Assembly: GCF_032854445.1 (NCBI RefSeq)
Contig: NC_088295.1
Coordinates: forward strand, 18,093,385 to 18,157,384
DNA length: 64,000 bases
Reading direction: 5' to 3'
From: Liolophura sinensis
Lineage: Eukaryota > Mollusca > Polyplacophora > Chitonida > Chitonidae
Within the stretch, counting starts at the first letter, position 1. Each line of letters starts with the position of its first letter. Of this stretch, positions 1 through 10,821 are shown piece after piece. The position numbers were made by a program, and so were the translations under genes. Under the pieces are notes generated by a model, which saw only the letters and a list, made by a program, of their open reading frames with translations, was not told the DNA's origin and did no database searches.

Positions 1-23
1 TGCACCATTCTGTGTAAATTATG

Positions 24-134
24 GAAACCGCGGATGGTGGTGGGTTTTCTCCCGCCATAATGCTGGCCGCCGTCATGTAATTGAAATATTCTTGAGTACG
101 GCGTAAAACACCAATCAAATAAATGAATAAATAC
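24..134 (+). mobile_element. SINE family A, 3' part
   Basis: This is the 3' half of the main tRNA-derived SINE of the window (family A), with no head visible because the copy runs towards the window edge. It shows the conserved core CATAATGCTGGCCGCCGTC and TTGAAATATTCTTGAGTACG, followed by the tail ACACCAATCAAATAAATGAA. The best full copy, at 26252-26525, is the reference for the family. Confidence 0.8.
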
Positions 135-169
135 ATGAAAATATAAACGTAAGCGCTGGATACTTGTGC

Positions 170-985
170 CATGGTGCTAGAGAGCGTGTAAGTCGTCACT
201 TTTTAAGTATTAAAGGAACAGTTAGAATAAAACCCTAAAAGAGGTAAACTGACATCAGAGGACGGATTTCTTGCCAATCATCCCACTGTTGTCGCTGCAC
301 TGATTTTACTCTGTTCGCGTATGTGTTTGCTTTGTATGATTGTACACACCATCATTCTGTTGGCAGATTGTTGGTCCGCTGCACTGTTTTCATGTAAATG
401 ATCATTCAACGTGATATTAAGTCATGGTGCTTGACGCGTTTAAGTTGCATCTTTTTAAGCATTTACGTGAACAATTAGAATATAACTCCTAAATGTGTTA
501 AATTAACAAGATGCTGGATTTCATCAGTTGCTTGTGACTGTTTATCAAGCTCCACACTCTCCTCGCTGCTCTAGAGCTTACTCGGCATGCTGAAGTTTTT
601 CGTACTGTATACCTGCAGGCAAGGGCTGAATATCCATACTGATGTATCAAATGCCCACCTTGGATATATGAACAGTGGCAGTCAAAGTGCACCTGAAGTA
701 CACATTTTGATTATCGATAACGTATGTCAATGTTTGGAGAATATAATCTGATGAAAAATTGTTTTAATGTTATTATATGCTAAACGTGAAGACAACACGT
801 CGTTTTGGGTGTTTTTTTGCCAGTAACGCCCAATAAATTGCAATTAACATCACTGCATTGTTTTGACTTAATTTTGATTAAGCCATGGTGCTATGGGGGG
901 ATTAATTTGCCTCTTTATAAGCATTTACGTTAAGAGTTAGAATGAAATCCCAACTGATGTAAATCGACTGGAGGGCTTATTTCAC
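170..985. repeat. Diverged long repeat, three copies
   Basis: Three related blocks of about 100 bp start near 170, 421 and 883. Each opens with CATGGTGCT and continues through TTTTTAAGCATTTACGT-like and GTTAGAATGAAA-like segments to a GA-rich end. Spacing is about 250 and 460 bp, so this looks like an old diverged tandem repeat with a unit of roughly 250 bp and extra material in the last interval. No coding capacity was seen. Confidence 0.55.
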
Positions 986-1794
986 CGGTAACAGGTTATC
1001 ACCCTGTCGTCCTTGCTCTGGTGTGAGTCTTTAATTCTACAATGTATTAACAATACTTTTACTTCTTGGCCTTTGGCTGTGAATGATCCTCTTTAAATAA
1101 AGAACGAACAAAAAATGAGATCAACTGACTATACTTCAATGGGTATTTGCTACTAACATAAACATAACTAATACGGACTTTACTAAAAGTATCAGTCTTA
1201 AAAGCCCTATAATGGGATTCATCACATAGGATGATGCCACCAGCTATTGATTCTGAAAGGATGACAACATTCATACCTCATATATGTGTATATATATGTA
1301 GTCCTGAAGATCGAGCCTGAAGTTGTAATCCAAGATAAACTCCTAAATATATGATGCAAATCGATTAAATTTTGAACGCCGATTCTATGTGGTGGGAGCA
1401 GAAATTCCAGATTTAAATATTTTTTTCGAAAAATTAAAGTTTACAACGTAAGTGTAAAATGGCATTGTGACACATGTCCCTGGTGTAATAAAACAACAGA
1501 CACAATGTCAAAGACTCAATATACACTTTTACTGATGAGACAATGCATCCATTTTTCAATAATCTGACAAAATAAATATCACAATTTGGGAAGTTTGTGC
1601 ATAAAAGTGTAACTTCAATGTCACAGTACTCACGAAGAGAATTTACCGATCAGTGAAGAAAAAATCCTTGAAATAAACAAAAACATTAGCACTTGGATAA
1701 TGGTGGAGGTCCTTATCTGATTGCAAGAACTGTCCTATTTTGTCAATGATACCACTAACACAGTAACACCACCACAACAATGTACTAGCACTGG
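986..1794. other. Gene-free AT-rich stretch
   Basis: Only short spurious open frames were found, with no splice-bounded exon, no recognisable repeat and no RNA gene. Confidence 0.5.
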
Positions 1795-2335
1795 CAGACA
1801 TATAGGCTCACTCGGAAGAGTGTAGCGATAAGGTGGTGATCCTAGAAGGTCCACAAAAAGTTATAGCCATTCACACAGGAGAGTGTAGCCATAAAGGTGG
1901 TGAGCCTAGACAGTCCACAAAGAGCTATAGTCATTCACACAGGAGTGTCTAGCCATAAAGGTGGTGAGCCTAGACAGTTCACAAAAAGTTATAGCCATTC
2001 ACACAGGAGTGTCTAGCCATAAAGGCGGTGAGCCTAGACAGTTCATAAAAAGCTATAGCCATTCACACATGAGTGTCCAGCCACAAAGGTGGTCAACCTA
2101 GACGGTCCACAGAGAGTTATAGACATTTGCACAAGTTTGTCTACGCAGTCCACAAAGAGTTTCAAAAATTTACACAGGCGAGCTTACAAAGTCCACAGGG
2201 AGTTATAGACGTTCATGTAGGAAAGTCTAGCCATCAGGTGGTGAGCCTAGACAGTCCACGGGCAGCTATAGACATTAACACAGGAGTGACCTGACTATCC
2301 ACAGAGAGTTGTGGTAAGCATTAAAAGTATTCACA
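1795..2335. repeat. Minisatellite, about 62-64 bp unit
   Basis: Imperfect tandem units contain the words GTCCACAAAGAG, TATAGCCATTCACACAGGAG and CTAGCCATAAAGGTGGTGAG. About eight units are visible, and the last ones are increasingly diverged and shortened. Open frames through it only reflect the repeat. Confidence 0.8.
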
Positions 2336-3000
2336 AAGAGGTTTAAAATTCAAAGCTTTGCATATACACATATAGGCCTACTCATATATAATCACATTAG
2401 ATGTATGTATTTATTTCAATTCACATAGTACATGAATATTAAAATACTTGAAATTTTTGTATATGACATATATAGTTCAAAATGAAAAACATATTTTAAC
2501 ATGTCACAGCTGGGGGTTTGAATATTTATAAGCCCTGGTCACAAAAGAAAAAAATATGTTCTTCCTTCAAAATTCCACTAACAATATATATTATAAAACA
2601 AATATAAAATCTTTGATCTCAGTCACTAGCTAAATTTAATTATGAAAGTATTTAAACCGTTTTGAGGCTTTGTCCATGGAAAAGATATTATTTTTTGGCA
2701 TGTTTTCTCTTAACACAAATCACATGCAAAGGAAGTAGTCAGGCATAAGTCTATGGTTAGATGCTAGGCTCCATTTGGTAGTGGTACGATAATTCAACAA
2801 AGAACACTTCTTAGTAAACACTTCTATGTGAAACATATGGTCTGAAATAGAACAAGACTAACAACACCAACCACAGCAAGAAGCTTTTGAAGCAGTCCAC
2901 AGGCTCAACCAGTATAAGTGTAACAGAAGGAAGAATGGACACTAATAATACATTAGAATGGATTCCACTGGACACTCCACTGAATACCCACTGGTTTCAC
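2336..3000. other. Gene-free AT-rich stretch
   Basis: Nothing convincing on either strand. Confidence 0.45.
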
Positions 3001-3007
3001 ACAACAA

Positions 3008-3305
3008 GACGCCGAATACTCAGTAGCTGTGCAAATAGGACATCGAATACTCAGCAGTTGTGCAAATAGGACACCTAATACTCAGCAGCTGTGCAAATAG
3101 GACACCCAATACTCAGCAGCTGTGTAAATAGGACATCGAATACTCAGCAGTTGTGCAAATAGGACACCCAATACTCAGCGGTTGTGCAAATAGGACACCC
3201 AATACTCAGCAGTTGTGCAAATAGGACAATGAATACCCAGCAGTTTTACACAACAAGACACTGAATAGTCAGCAGTTTTGCAAATAAGACACCTAATATC
3301 CAGTA
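3008..3305. repeat. Minisatellite, about 31 bp unit
   Basis: Around nine tandem units carry the core AATACTCAGCAGTTGTGCAA followed by ATAGGACACC. Single-base differences between units (GCAGCTG versus GCAGTTG) give a mixed array. The last units degrade into ATCCAGTAAGTATCC. Confidence 0.85.
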
Positions 3306-4824
3306 AGTATCCAAAATTTCACGAATAAGACACACCCAGGATATTCCCAGAATAAGGCACTGAACGCAGCGCTCACAGCCTAACAGCTCCATAAAAAAGG
3401 AAAAGAAGAACCATTATCAATTAATTAAGTGAAGACAGGGTACCAATTTGTTGTAATTTAGATGGCTGAGGGAAGATGAGATATATCTTTCAGCGCCCCC
3501 TCCCTTCCAGATATTTGTCCTCAAGACAGTAAACTTTAGAGCTATGTGTGTATTATGTACAGTGTATGTTTTACACTTATTCACTTGGACATAGAAATGG
3601 AAATACTATACATGTTAGTCATTGTGAGTGGAAACACAAATCTCATTCTCAAGCTTCCTCGGATTGTCTTTTCCACTGTACTTTCCAATTTACTCCTAAC
3701 CAACCAAAGGGAGATAACCTCCATCGCAGATACCCCTTAGCCACAAATGGTATTGGATCATCCGCTTCATGCATCCTGCAAAATGTCTAATGTTTGCCTT
3801 CAAAACTACTTCCAGTGTAATAACATATCTTCTTATGATTTAACATGTCACCAGATAAACAAGACACTGCATCATTTGCATAAAAGTAGATATCATATTG
3901 CTGATTTCTTCTAAATTGGAAAGTGGTTCATAATCAACTTGTTGACAAGGTCATGTATCATTCACTGTAATGGAGATCAAAGCACGGAGTTGTTCAAAAC
4001 ACACAATATACTGTATTATGTCAACTCCACAAATCTGCAACACCATAAAATTCTGAGTGATAACAGAAACATCAACTTCAGAAATGAGGGGTACTGATTC
4101 TTCAGTGGTCTGTAGAGAAAACTAAACTATTAGAGACCAGGCTCAAGCATAAATGCTCTTCTGTTGATACAAGTAAATAAAGGTAAAACAAAAACCCGAA
4201 CAAACATGTCAGTGCCAATTCTTACCAGAACATACAGGTAGTTATTGTCACTGGGGACACAAGTGTGAGGTTAGCAATACACTGAAATGTCAATGTACTG
4301 GTAATGTGTTGGTGCAACAAACTGAATAACGTAAAATAGTGTTATTAATAGGTTTGGGAGAAATGTGTGCAATATATTGGCGCAACAAAGTGAATTAGGT
4401 ACAATGGTGTCATGGGGTTTAGGAAATATGTGGGTGTAAGGTATTGGTGCAACACACTGAAATGGTTAGCTGTAATGGTGTTTGATTAAATGTGCCTATG
4501 ATGTGCCTGAGCAGTACACAGACAACAGGTACAGGTATATATTTTCTGATGTTACCACGATTCTCCACACCTCTATTCCACAACCTGTCCTTGTAACAAA
4601 CATTTACAATTCCTAAAAACTTCATTATAAATATAGAACTTCCTTTCATTTGGTCCACATCTGATTTCACAAAATATAATAATGTATTCATCTTTTGTCT
4701 TCTGTGTCAGATATACATGTCTATGTAACATAATTTTCATTCCACTTAGGAAGATTTTTCAGTTCTGGGTAAGTTGTTAATGGACACAGTTGTATAACGG
4801 TAGAGGAGTCGAGAGAGGACAAAC
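3306..4824. other. 3' flank / possible 3' UTR of the VAMP7-like gene
   Basis: This follows the stop codon of the minus-strand R-SNARE gene and probably includes its 3' UTR, but no polyadenylation signal could be chosen with confidence. Between about 4303 and 4475 there are three diverged copies of a roughly 63-bp unit (ATTGGTGCAACAAACTGAAT-like). No other coding region was seen. Confidence 0.4.
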
Positions 4825-5022
4825 TCAGCCCGACACTGTAGTCGTAGCTACAGTGGTGGAGGTGTCAGAATTTGGGGGAAGGACATGGGTAGAGTACAGG
4901 ATGACTATCACAAGTACAACAATCACAACCAGAACCACACACACAAGTATTAACATCATCTTCGTGTTCTTCCACCAGTACTTCCTTCGGATTCTCTTGG
5001 CTGTGCGTTGGAATGTAGCAGA
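4825..5022 (-). CDS. VAMP7: VAMP7-like coding exon 5 (membrane anchor)
   Basis: The acceptor is ATTTCAG. The exon encodes residues 169-233 and a TGA stop: the end of the SNARE helix, the basic and tryptophan-rich RRKYWWKN, a hydrophobic helix rich in Val, Leu and Ile, and a Ser/Thr-rich tail ending in TTTVSG. Confidence 0.93.
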   Translation of the reverse strand, partial: SATFQRTAKRIRRKYWWKNTKMMLILVCVVLVVIVVLVIVILYSTHVLPPNSDTSTTVATTTVSG

Positions 5023-8000
5023 CTGAAATGATATATGAATCAAACTATATAAAAAAAAAAACAAAAAAAAAAAACACTGGTACTACTGGTGGTTTAGTTC
5101 ATGTATTTTTTAAAATTTTTTAGTTCACAAGAGCAATTTAATTACAGAAAACTGTGCAATTTGAGACTGACAAAAACTTGTTTTGATTCACTAAGCATTA
5201 ATAATGTGACCAGAAGCTAATAACCTTTCCATGCAGAAATATCTGATTGTGCAACAACTCATTGGGAGATAAATATGCAAGCAGATACTAGAAAGGATAA
5301 AAGCTCCAACCAACTGCATATTCTTTTTTATCTATCATTGCCATAAATAATTTGTATTAAAGGATTTGGGAAGCAGATAAAATGTCTGTTCAGTTTAACA
5401 CTACATGATTATTGAATCTGGCAAATTTAAATACATTAATGTTACGGTTTCCTTACATTAGCCTCTAACTCTTCTGTCTTGTCCATGAGGTCATCTAGCC
5501 TTTCCCCTCGTTCTAACACCTTGTCAATGTTCTGTGTCATCACATCCTTAACCTCGTCCACCTGGGATCGCAGAGCGGAGATATGATCCCCTCCCCCAGG
5601 CTTAGAATACTTCTCCTGTAACCAAATAAACAGTTCACTGTCATCGCATCACATTCATTGGGAGCACACAGCAGATATCTGAACTCCTCCACTTTATCAT
5701 CATATCTCTCACCATATCATCGCCCAGAGAGCACGGAACATAGATCTGGGGCCACTCTCAGATGCCGTACTTGTACAATATCGCACGTATAGGGCAATGG
5801 TACGTTAATAGCAACATACAAAATATTGTAGAACAAATGTATGATAAAAAAAATGTCATTCGCCGCTTTGTGAGAGTGGCCCAGATCTCCTCCTCCAGAT
5901 CATTGTCATCACATCCCTCACTATACCATTCCCCTGGGAACACAGAACAGGGATCTCATCCCCACCTCCACATCAGTGTCATCACATCCCTCACTATACA
6001 ATCCTCTTGGGAACACAGAACAGGGTTCTGAGCCCCACCTCCAGATCACTGTCCTCACATCCCTCACTATACCATCCCCCTGGGAACACAGAACAGGAAT
6101 CTGATCCTCACCTCCCGATCACTGTCATCACATCCCTCACTATACCATCCCCCTAGGAACACAGAACAGGGATCTGATCCTCACCTCCCAATCACTGTCC
6201 TCACATCCCTCACTACACCATCCCCCAAGGAACACAGAACAGGGATCTGATCCTCACCTCCAGATCACTGTTATCATATCTCTCACTACATCATCCCCCT
6301 AGCAACACAGAACAGGGATCTGATCCTCACCTCCCGATCACTGTCCTCACATCCCTCACTATACCATCCCCATGGGAACACAGAACAGGGCTCTGAGCCC
6401 CTCCTCTAGATCACTGTCGTCACATCCCTCACTATACCATCCCCCTGGGAACACAGAACAGGGATCTGATCCTCACCTCCCGATCACTGTCCTCACATCC
6501 CTCACTACATCATCCCCAAGGAACACAGAACAGGGATCTGATCCTCACTTCCCGTTCACTGTTATCATATCCCTCACTACATCATCCCCCTAGCAACACA
6601 GAACAGGGATCTGATCCTCACCTCCAGATCACTGTCCTCACTTCCCTCACTATACCATCCCCATGGGAACACAGAACAGGGATCTGATCCTCACCTCCAG
6701 ATCACTGTCCTCACATCCCTCACTATACCATCCACCTAGGAACACAGAACAGGGATCTGATCCTCTCCTCCAGATCACTGTTATCATATCCCTCACTACA
6801 TCATCCCCCTGGGAACACAGAACAGGGATCTGATCCTCACCTCCAGATCACTGTTATCATATCCCTCACTACATCATCCCCCTAGGAACACAGAACAGGG
6901 ATCTGATCCTCACCTCCAGATCACTGTTACCATATCCCTCACTACATCATCCCCCTGGGAACACAGAACAGGGAATCCTCCTCCAGATCATTGTCACCTC
7001 ATAACTCACTACATCATCCCATGAAGTTCATTATGACAGAACTAAATCCTCTATTTGAAAATACTTACATGCACCCCAACACCCTATCCCATAAACATGG
7101 ACAGGACGGATAAACCCTGAATTCCATAACTTGACTGCCATCCCCCTAGGAACACAGAACAGGGATCTGATCCTCACCTCCAGATCACTGTCATCACATC
7201 CCTCACTATACCATCCCCCTAGGAACACAGAACAGGGATCTGATCCTCACCTCCAGATCACTGTTACCATATCCCTCACTACATCATCCCCCTGGGAACA
7301 CAGAACAGGGAATCCTCCTCCAGATCATTGTCAGCTCATAACTCACTACATCATCCCATGAAGTTCATTATGACAGAACTAAATCCTCTATTTGAAAATA
7401 CTTACATGCACCCCAACACCCTATCCCATAAACATGGACAGGGCAGATAAACCCTGAATGGCATAACTTGACTGCCTGATTACTGGTTTAAAATCAATTT
7501 GATTTTTGTAAAAATCAATTTTTTTTATATTTTTGGTTTGCAGCTGTACTTATTTTACCATTGAGCCACAGCAGCTGGGGTAGCAAGTGCTGAAGCAGGT
7601 GTCTTCTTGTAAGACAAAGGAGATTTCAAATACCTGCACACTAGCTCAGGTTGAGCCATGACCGGACAAACCAGCAGTAAAGGGACACAACTCACCATTT
7701 GTCCAGAGAGTACAAATCCAAAGTCTCTATCAAATTCATCAGGTCCTGCACTAAATGACCTGGAGGCAAGTGTTCCTGACTGAAAGCGCCTTTTGATCTG
7801 TAACAAATGTATTTTAAGATTAATTACACTGAAAATAAGTTCAAAGCAATACCAAATGTCAGAAATACATTATTCATTCTCTTACATCAGAAATCCACAC
7901 GCAGACCTTGCCTCCATGTATGCTCTTAAAAATTATAGACATTTACCCTATTGTGTAATGGGGTGAATCACGGCATTTACCTCCAATATTGACACAGTAT

Positions 8001-10807
8001 GACACTTCCTGGGAAACTAACTGAGTAGGAACATTTTACCATTTACTCCAACCACACAATGCCATTGACTGCTGTCACGTAAATGATATATTCTTGTGCA
8101 CAGCTATCTTGTAAATGAAATCTTTTAGAGCACAGTGTTACATCCCAGACTTAGCCGCGAAGTCAATATTATTGACCTACATGTGTACATCTATACCTAA
8201 CATGTGAAACAGTTTTTCAGTTACTTGCTGAACGCCAGACAATGTGAAATATTCTAATCAGCATTAAATCCTAATCAATTACATAAATTAACCCTAATCA
8301 AAAACGCCACGACTGAATCAATCAAACATCTCCATGCCCTTTGGATATCACAGCTGTTGCACTCTATCAGCATTAATCCTCACAGGTTTGGCTTTTCATG
8401 CATAAACAGCTACATGTACTGTACATTAATGAAATATAAACTGCCTGAGGTTAATTGTATGGCGCAGAATCGACTTACAAACTATCTACATTGGTGATGT
8501 GATATATTGTTTATTTATTTTATTTGTGTGAATGACTCACTTGTTCATTGTATGACTGCCATCAGGTTAATGGGTGATGAAAATTAGGCAGAGACCATAA
8601 GAAAACTTCATACTTCACCAGGCACCTGACACACATCTTGACTTTAAGGCTTTATTTAAGACTTTCTCCTCTCCACTCCACACTGCCCATGCAGCATTTA
8701 GATTAAGTAAACGTTTGAGAAGTTAATAGGTGAGCGACCTTAAATCTCTCTGGTGACAAAAGGTCTTCTGACTGATGGTAAAAAAAATTATAAATTAACA
8801 TGTGCAACTTACACGTAGCAATGTACTATGCTGTTTTTATCTGACAATATGTTTCCCGGATACAACAGGTTACATGTATGCCAATATCTAAGAGTAAGCA
8901 ATTTACATTAATACATTGAAAAGTTAAATTTGTATTTACACCATCATAATGTACATGTAAATGTATATGCTATGATACTTTTTCGTGCAACTTGCCACAA
9001 TATAACAGATTAATTGCCTTCAGGGTCTCCAAAGGGCGTTATATCCAGTCTGTTGATATGTCACACTCAACTGAGCAAGCATTGCCAGTTACACATACGT
9101 AGGCCTCAATAGATATGTCAGACATAATGTACAGCTGATTGAGGCATCGCTGCACATGTCGCCATTATTAGGTTTTTTCCGTTTTAGGCTTTGAGAGTTT
9201 TACTCTGGCATATCTCAAAGCTCTGCACGTTTATATTTACTTAATAGGACATGTATGTATTCACTCATACGAAGGCAAGATAAAGAACAAAAAGATGTTA
9301 CATGCATATGCTACCCTCTTCTGTCCTTTGAGAAAGCTCAGACTAGATGGAGCTAAAAACTGTGCAAAATACTGTAATATATTAATATTCTGAGAGCACA
9401 ATGGGGTGCAGATAAGTAATTTACACGGTTTTATGAAGCTTGCATCTTCAGTCAAACAAACACATCATTTTCATAGTTTATTTATTTATTCGATTGAGGT
9501 TTTATGCCGTACTCAAGAATATTTCATTTATACGATGGCGGCCAGCATTATGGTGGGAGGAAACGGGGAAACCCATGAACATTCCCAGGCTGCTGTCAGA
9601 CCTTCTTATGGACCATTTTCATAGTAATTTTATCCCTAAATTCTACTGAAAACAAGTGCTTTAGAGGTTGAAAAGTTTGAAGATTTACAGTAAATTTGCA
9701 TCATGTCCAGTACATTGTGAACTGATACTTCACTTCTTACAGTGTATGTGATGATGAATGATGTAAACAAACTGAACGACCCAAATTGTTAATAGGAGCA
9801 GTTCTAGAAAGATACAGGCACTACAGTCATTCTCCCTGTACATGTACACACCACATCCCCCAACCCCCAAAAAACAAAACAACAACCCCTACAAGATAAA
9901 GGTAAGATAAAGACTTAGTCTTACCTCTGCCAGGTAAGCATAGGGCTGTTGTTTGCCAAAACTTGGTTCCGCCACACACATGTACACAATACCATTGTCT
10001 ACCAAACAGTGGAACTGGTAGCTATAAAAATATCACACAAATGAATGAATCAACAGTAGACGTGGATTCCTTCACAAATTCCCTGTAACAAAACACCCAG
10101 AATGGAGCTCTAGGGTATTTATGACTCATTGTGAGTGGAAACAGATCAGTCATTACCTGCCATATTAATTATACTATATTCACATTTATATTTATTTACT
10201 GATTGGCATTTTATGCCGTACTCAAGAACATTTTACCTATACAATAGTGGTCAGCATTACAGTGGAAAAGTTCACGGCAACCCATGATCGTCTTCAGGTT
10301 GCAGGCAGACCTTCCACATACGGTTAGAGATGATGCCAACTTGAGCTAGCCAGAATTACTGCATTGTGCTAGCTCTGCCAACCACTCAAACACACACAAC
10401 CCTTCTATGTTTATTCTGCACCTTCCTTAATGCACATATATGATATGAGGTCTTTGCTTTGAAAATGTACTGCAGTGTATAAGACAACCTTTCATAGAGC
10501 AGCGCCAAATTTTGTATTGTGTTTCAATTTACCAATTAAGATATGTCTTATCATCAACATTATATATCCAGTTGGTTGAATATTTACCAATATGTGTGTG
10601 TCATATTGTAAACTGACCACTAAATTTATTCCAAAATCTATTAGAATCCTAAAGATGTTACCTATTGGCTGTATATGAAGTCTTGCCATCTTTACGGGAG
10701 GAAATGTTCGGAAGCATGGATGCCGCCACATCATAGAAATTACCCTCAATCTGATGGCTACACAGGATGGTAGTTCCATGGGCAATGCAGCTGAATTTGA
10801 TAGTCAT
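4825..10807 (-). CDS. VAMP7: VAMP7-like longin R-SNARE (five coding exons)
   Basis: This gene encodes a vesicle R-SNARE of the VAMP7 (longin) class, a tail-anchored protein that pairs with Q-SNAREs to fuse late-endosomal, lysosomal or secretory vesicles (family knowledge). The coding exons, read on the minus strand, are 10807-10662, 10021-9925, 7797-7696, 5615-5457 and 5022-4825. All introns are GT-AG, phases are compatible, and the product is 233 residues (human VAMP7 has 220). Residues 1-115 form the longin domain, starting MTIKFSCIAHGTTILC like the family N-terminus. Residues 130-188 form the R-SNARE helix, with NIDKVLERGERLDDL placing the zero-layer arginine at 151. Residues 190-210 are one membrane helix. 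A basic RRKYWWK stretch precedes the membrane, and a Ser/Thr-rich lumenal tail of about 23 residues follows it, which is unlike vertebrate VAMP7. It could be an invertebrate paralogue rather than the strict orthologue. Confidence 0.93.
5457..5615 (-). CDS. VAMP7: VAMP7-like coding exon 4 (SNARE motif)
   Basis: The exon is 159 bp, phase 0 at both ends, and encodes residues 116-168. It contains SQVDEVKDVMTQNIDKVLER with the zero-layer arginine, then GERLDDLMDKTEELEAN. The acceptor is GGTTACAG and the donor GCTAAT|GTAAGG. Confidence 0.95.
5742..5888. mobile_element. Small MITE with 12-bp terminal inverted repeats
   Basis: The element (about 5748-5882, 135 bp) begins GGGGCCACTCTCA and ends TGAGAGTGGCCC, giving a perfect 12-bp inverted repeat. 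It is flanked on both sides by AGATCT (5742-5747 and 5883-5888), a candidate target duplication. It sits at the edge of the large minisatellite in intron 3 of the VAMP7-like gene and seems to have split one repeat unit. No coding capacity. The superfamily cannot be told from this sequence alone. Confidence 0.75.
5889..7360. repeat. Large minisatellite, about 73 bp unit, in a VAMP7-like intron
   Basis: About 16-18 tandem units carry the words GGAACACAGAACAGGGATCT, GATCCTCACCTCCAGATCAC and CCCTCACTATACCATCCCC. The array is interrupted at about 7010-7140 by unrelated intron sequence that reappears at 7348-7477, so array and spacer were duplicated together (offset about 337 bp). In the sense strand of the gene each unit carries a donor-like CTGGAG|GTGAGG and an acceptor-like GTTCCTAG. 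Confidence 0.9.
7010..7477. repeat. Segmental duplication of minisatellite spacer
   Basis: The block beginning CATGAAGTTCATTATGACAG and ending GACTGCC occurs near 7020-7139 and again near 7358-7477 with few differences. Part of the minisatellite lies between them. Confidence 0.8.
7696..7797 (-). CDS. VAMP7: VAMP7-like coding exon 3
   Basis: The exon is 102 bp, phase 0 at both ends, and encodes residues 82-115. It begins IKRRFQS, matching the conserved EIK(K/R)RF at the longin C-terminal helix. The donor is AAATG|GTGAG. Confidence 0.92.
7798..9476. other. Intron 2 of the VAMP7-like gene, 3' portion
   Basis: Intronic between the exons at 7696-7797 and 9925-10021. No exon or RNA gene was seen, apart from the SINE that follows at 9477. 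Confidence 0.6.
9477..9615 (-). mobile_element. SINE family A, 3' part, in intron
   Basis: This is a reverse-oriented copy. It starts with the TTTATTTATT tail complement and continues TTTTATGCCGTACTCAAGAA and GGCGGCCAGCATTATGGTGG. The head is missing. Confidence 0.85.
9925..10021 (-). CDS. VAMP7: VAMP7-like coding exon 2
   Basis: The exon is 97 bp. Its acceptor is TTTATAG, and its first base completes a Ser codon. It encodes residues 50-81, including YQFHCLVDNGIVYMCV, the longin beta-hairpin equivalent to the HYICQDRIVYLCIT-like segment of the family. The donor is CAGAG|GTAAG. Confidence 0.92.
10189..10390 (-). mobile_element. SINE family A, degraded, in intron 1
   Basis: Reverse orientation. 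The core ATGCCGTACTCAAGAACATT and the CAGGTTGCAGGCAGACCTTC segment are recognisable. The head fades out near GAGCTAGCCAGAATTACTGC. Confidence 0.75.
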
Positions 10808-10821
10808 TTTACTGATAACAC
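10662..10821 (-). CDS. VAMP7: VAMP7-like coding exon 1
   Basis: The acceptor CTTTTCAG precedes 14 bases of 5' UTR, then the ATG at 10807-10805. The exon encodes residues 1-48 and the first two bases of Ser49. The donor is AATAG|GTAAC. The start was chosen because the protein then begins like other longin domains and only 14 UTR bases separate it from the acceptor. Confidence 0.92.
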
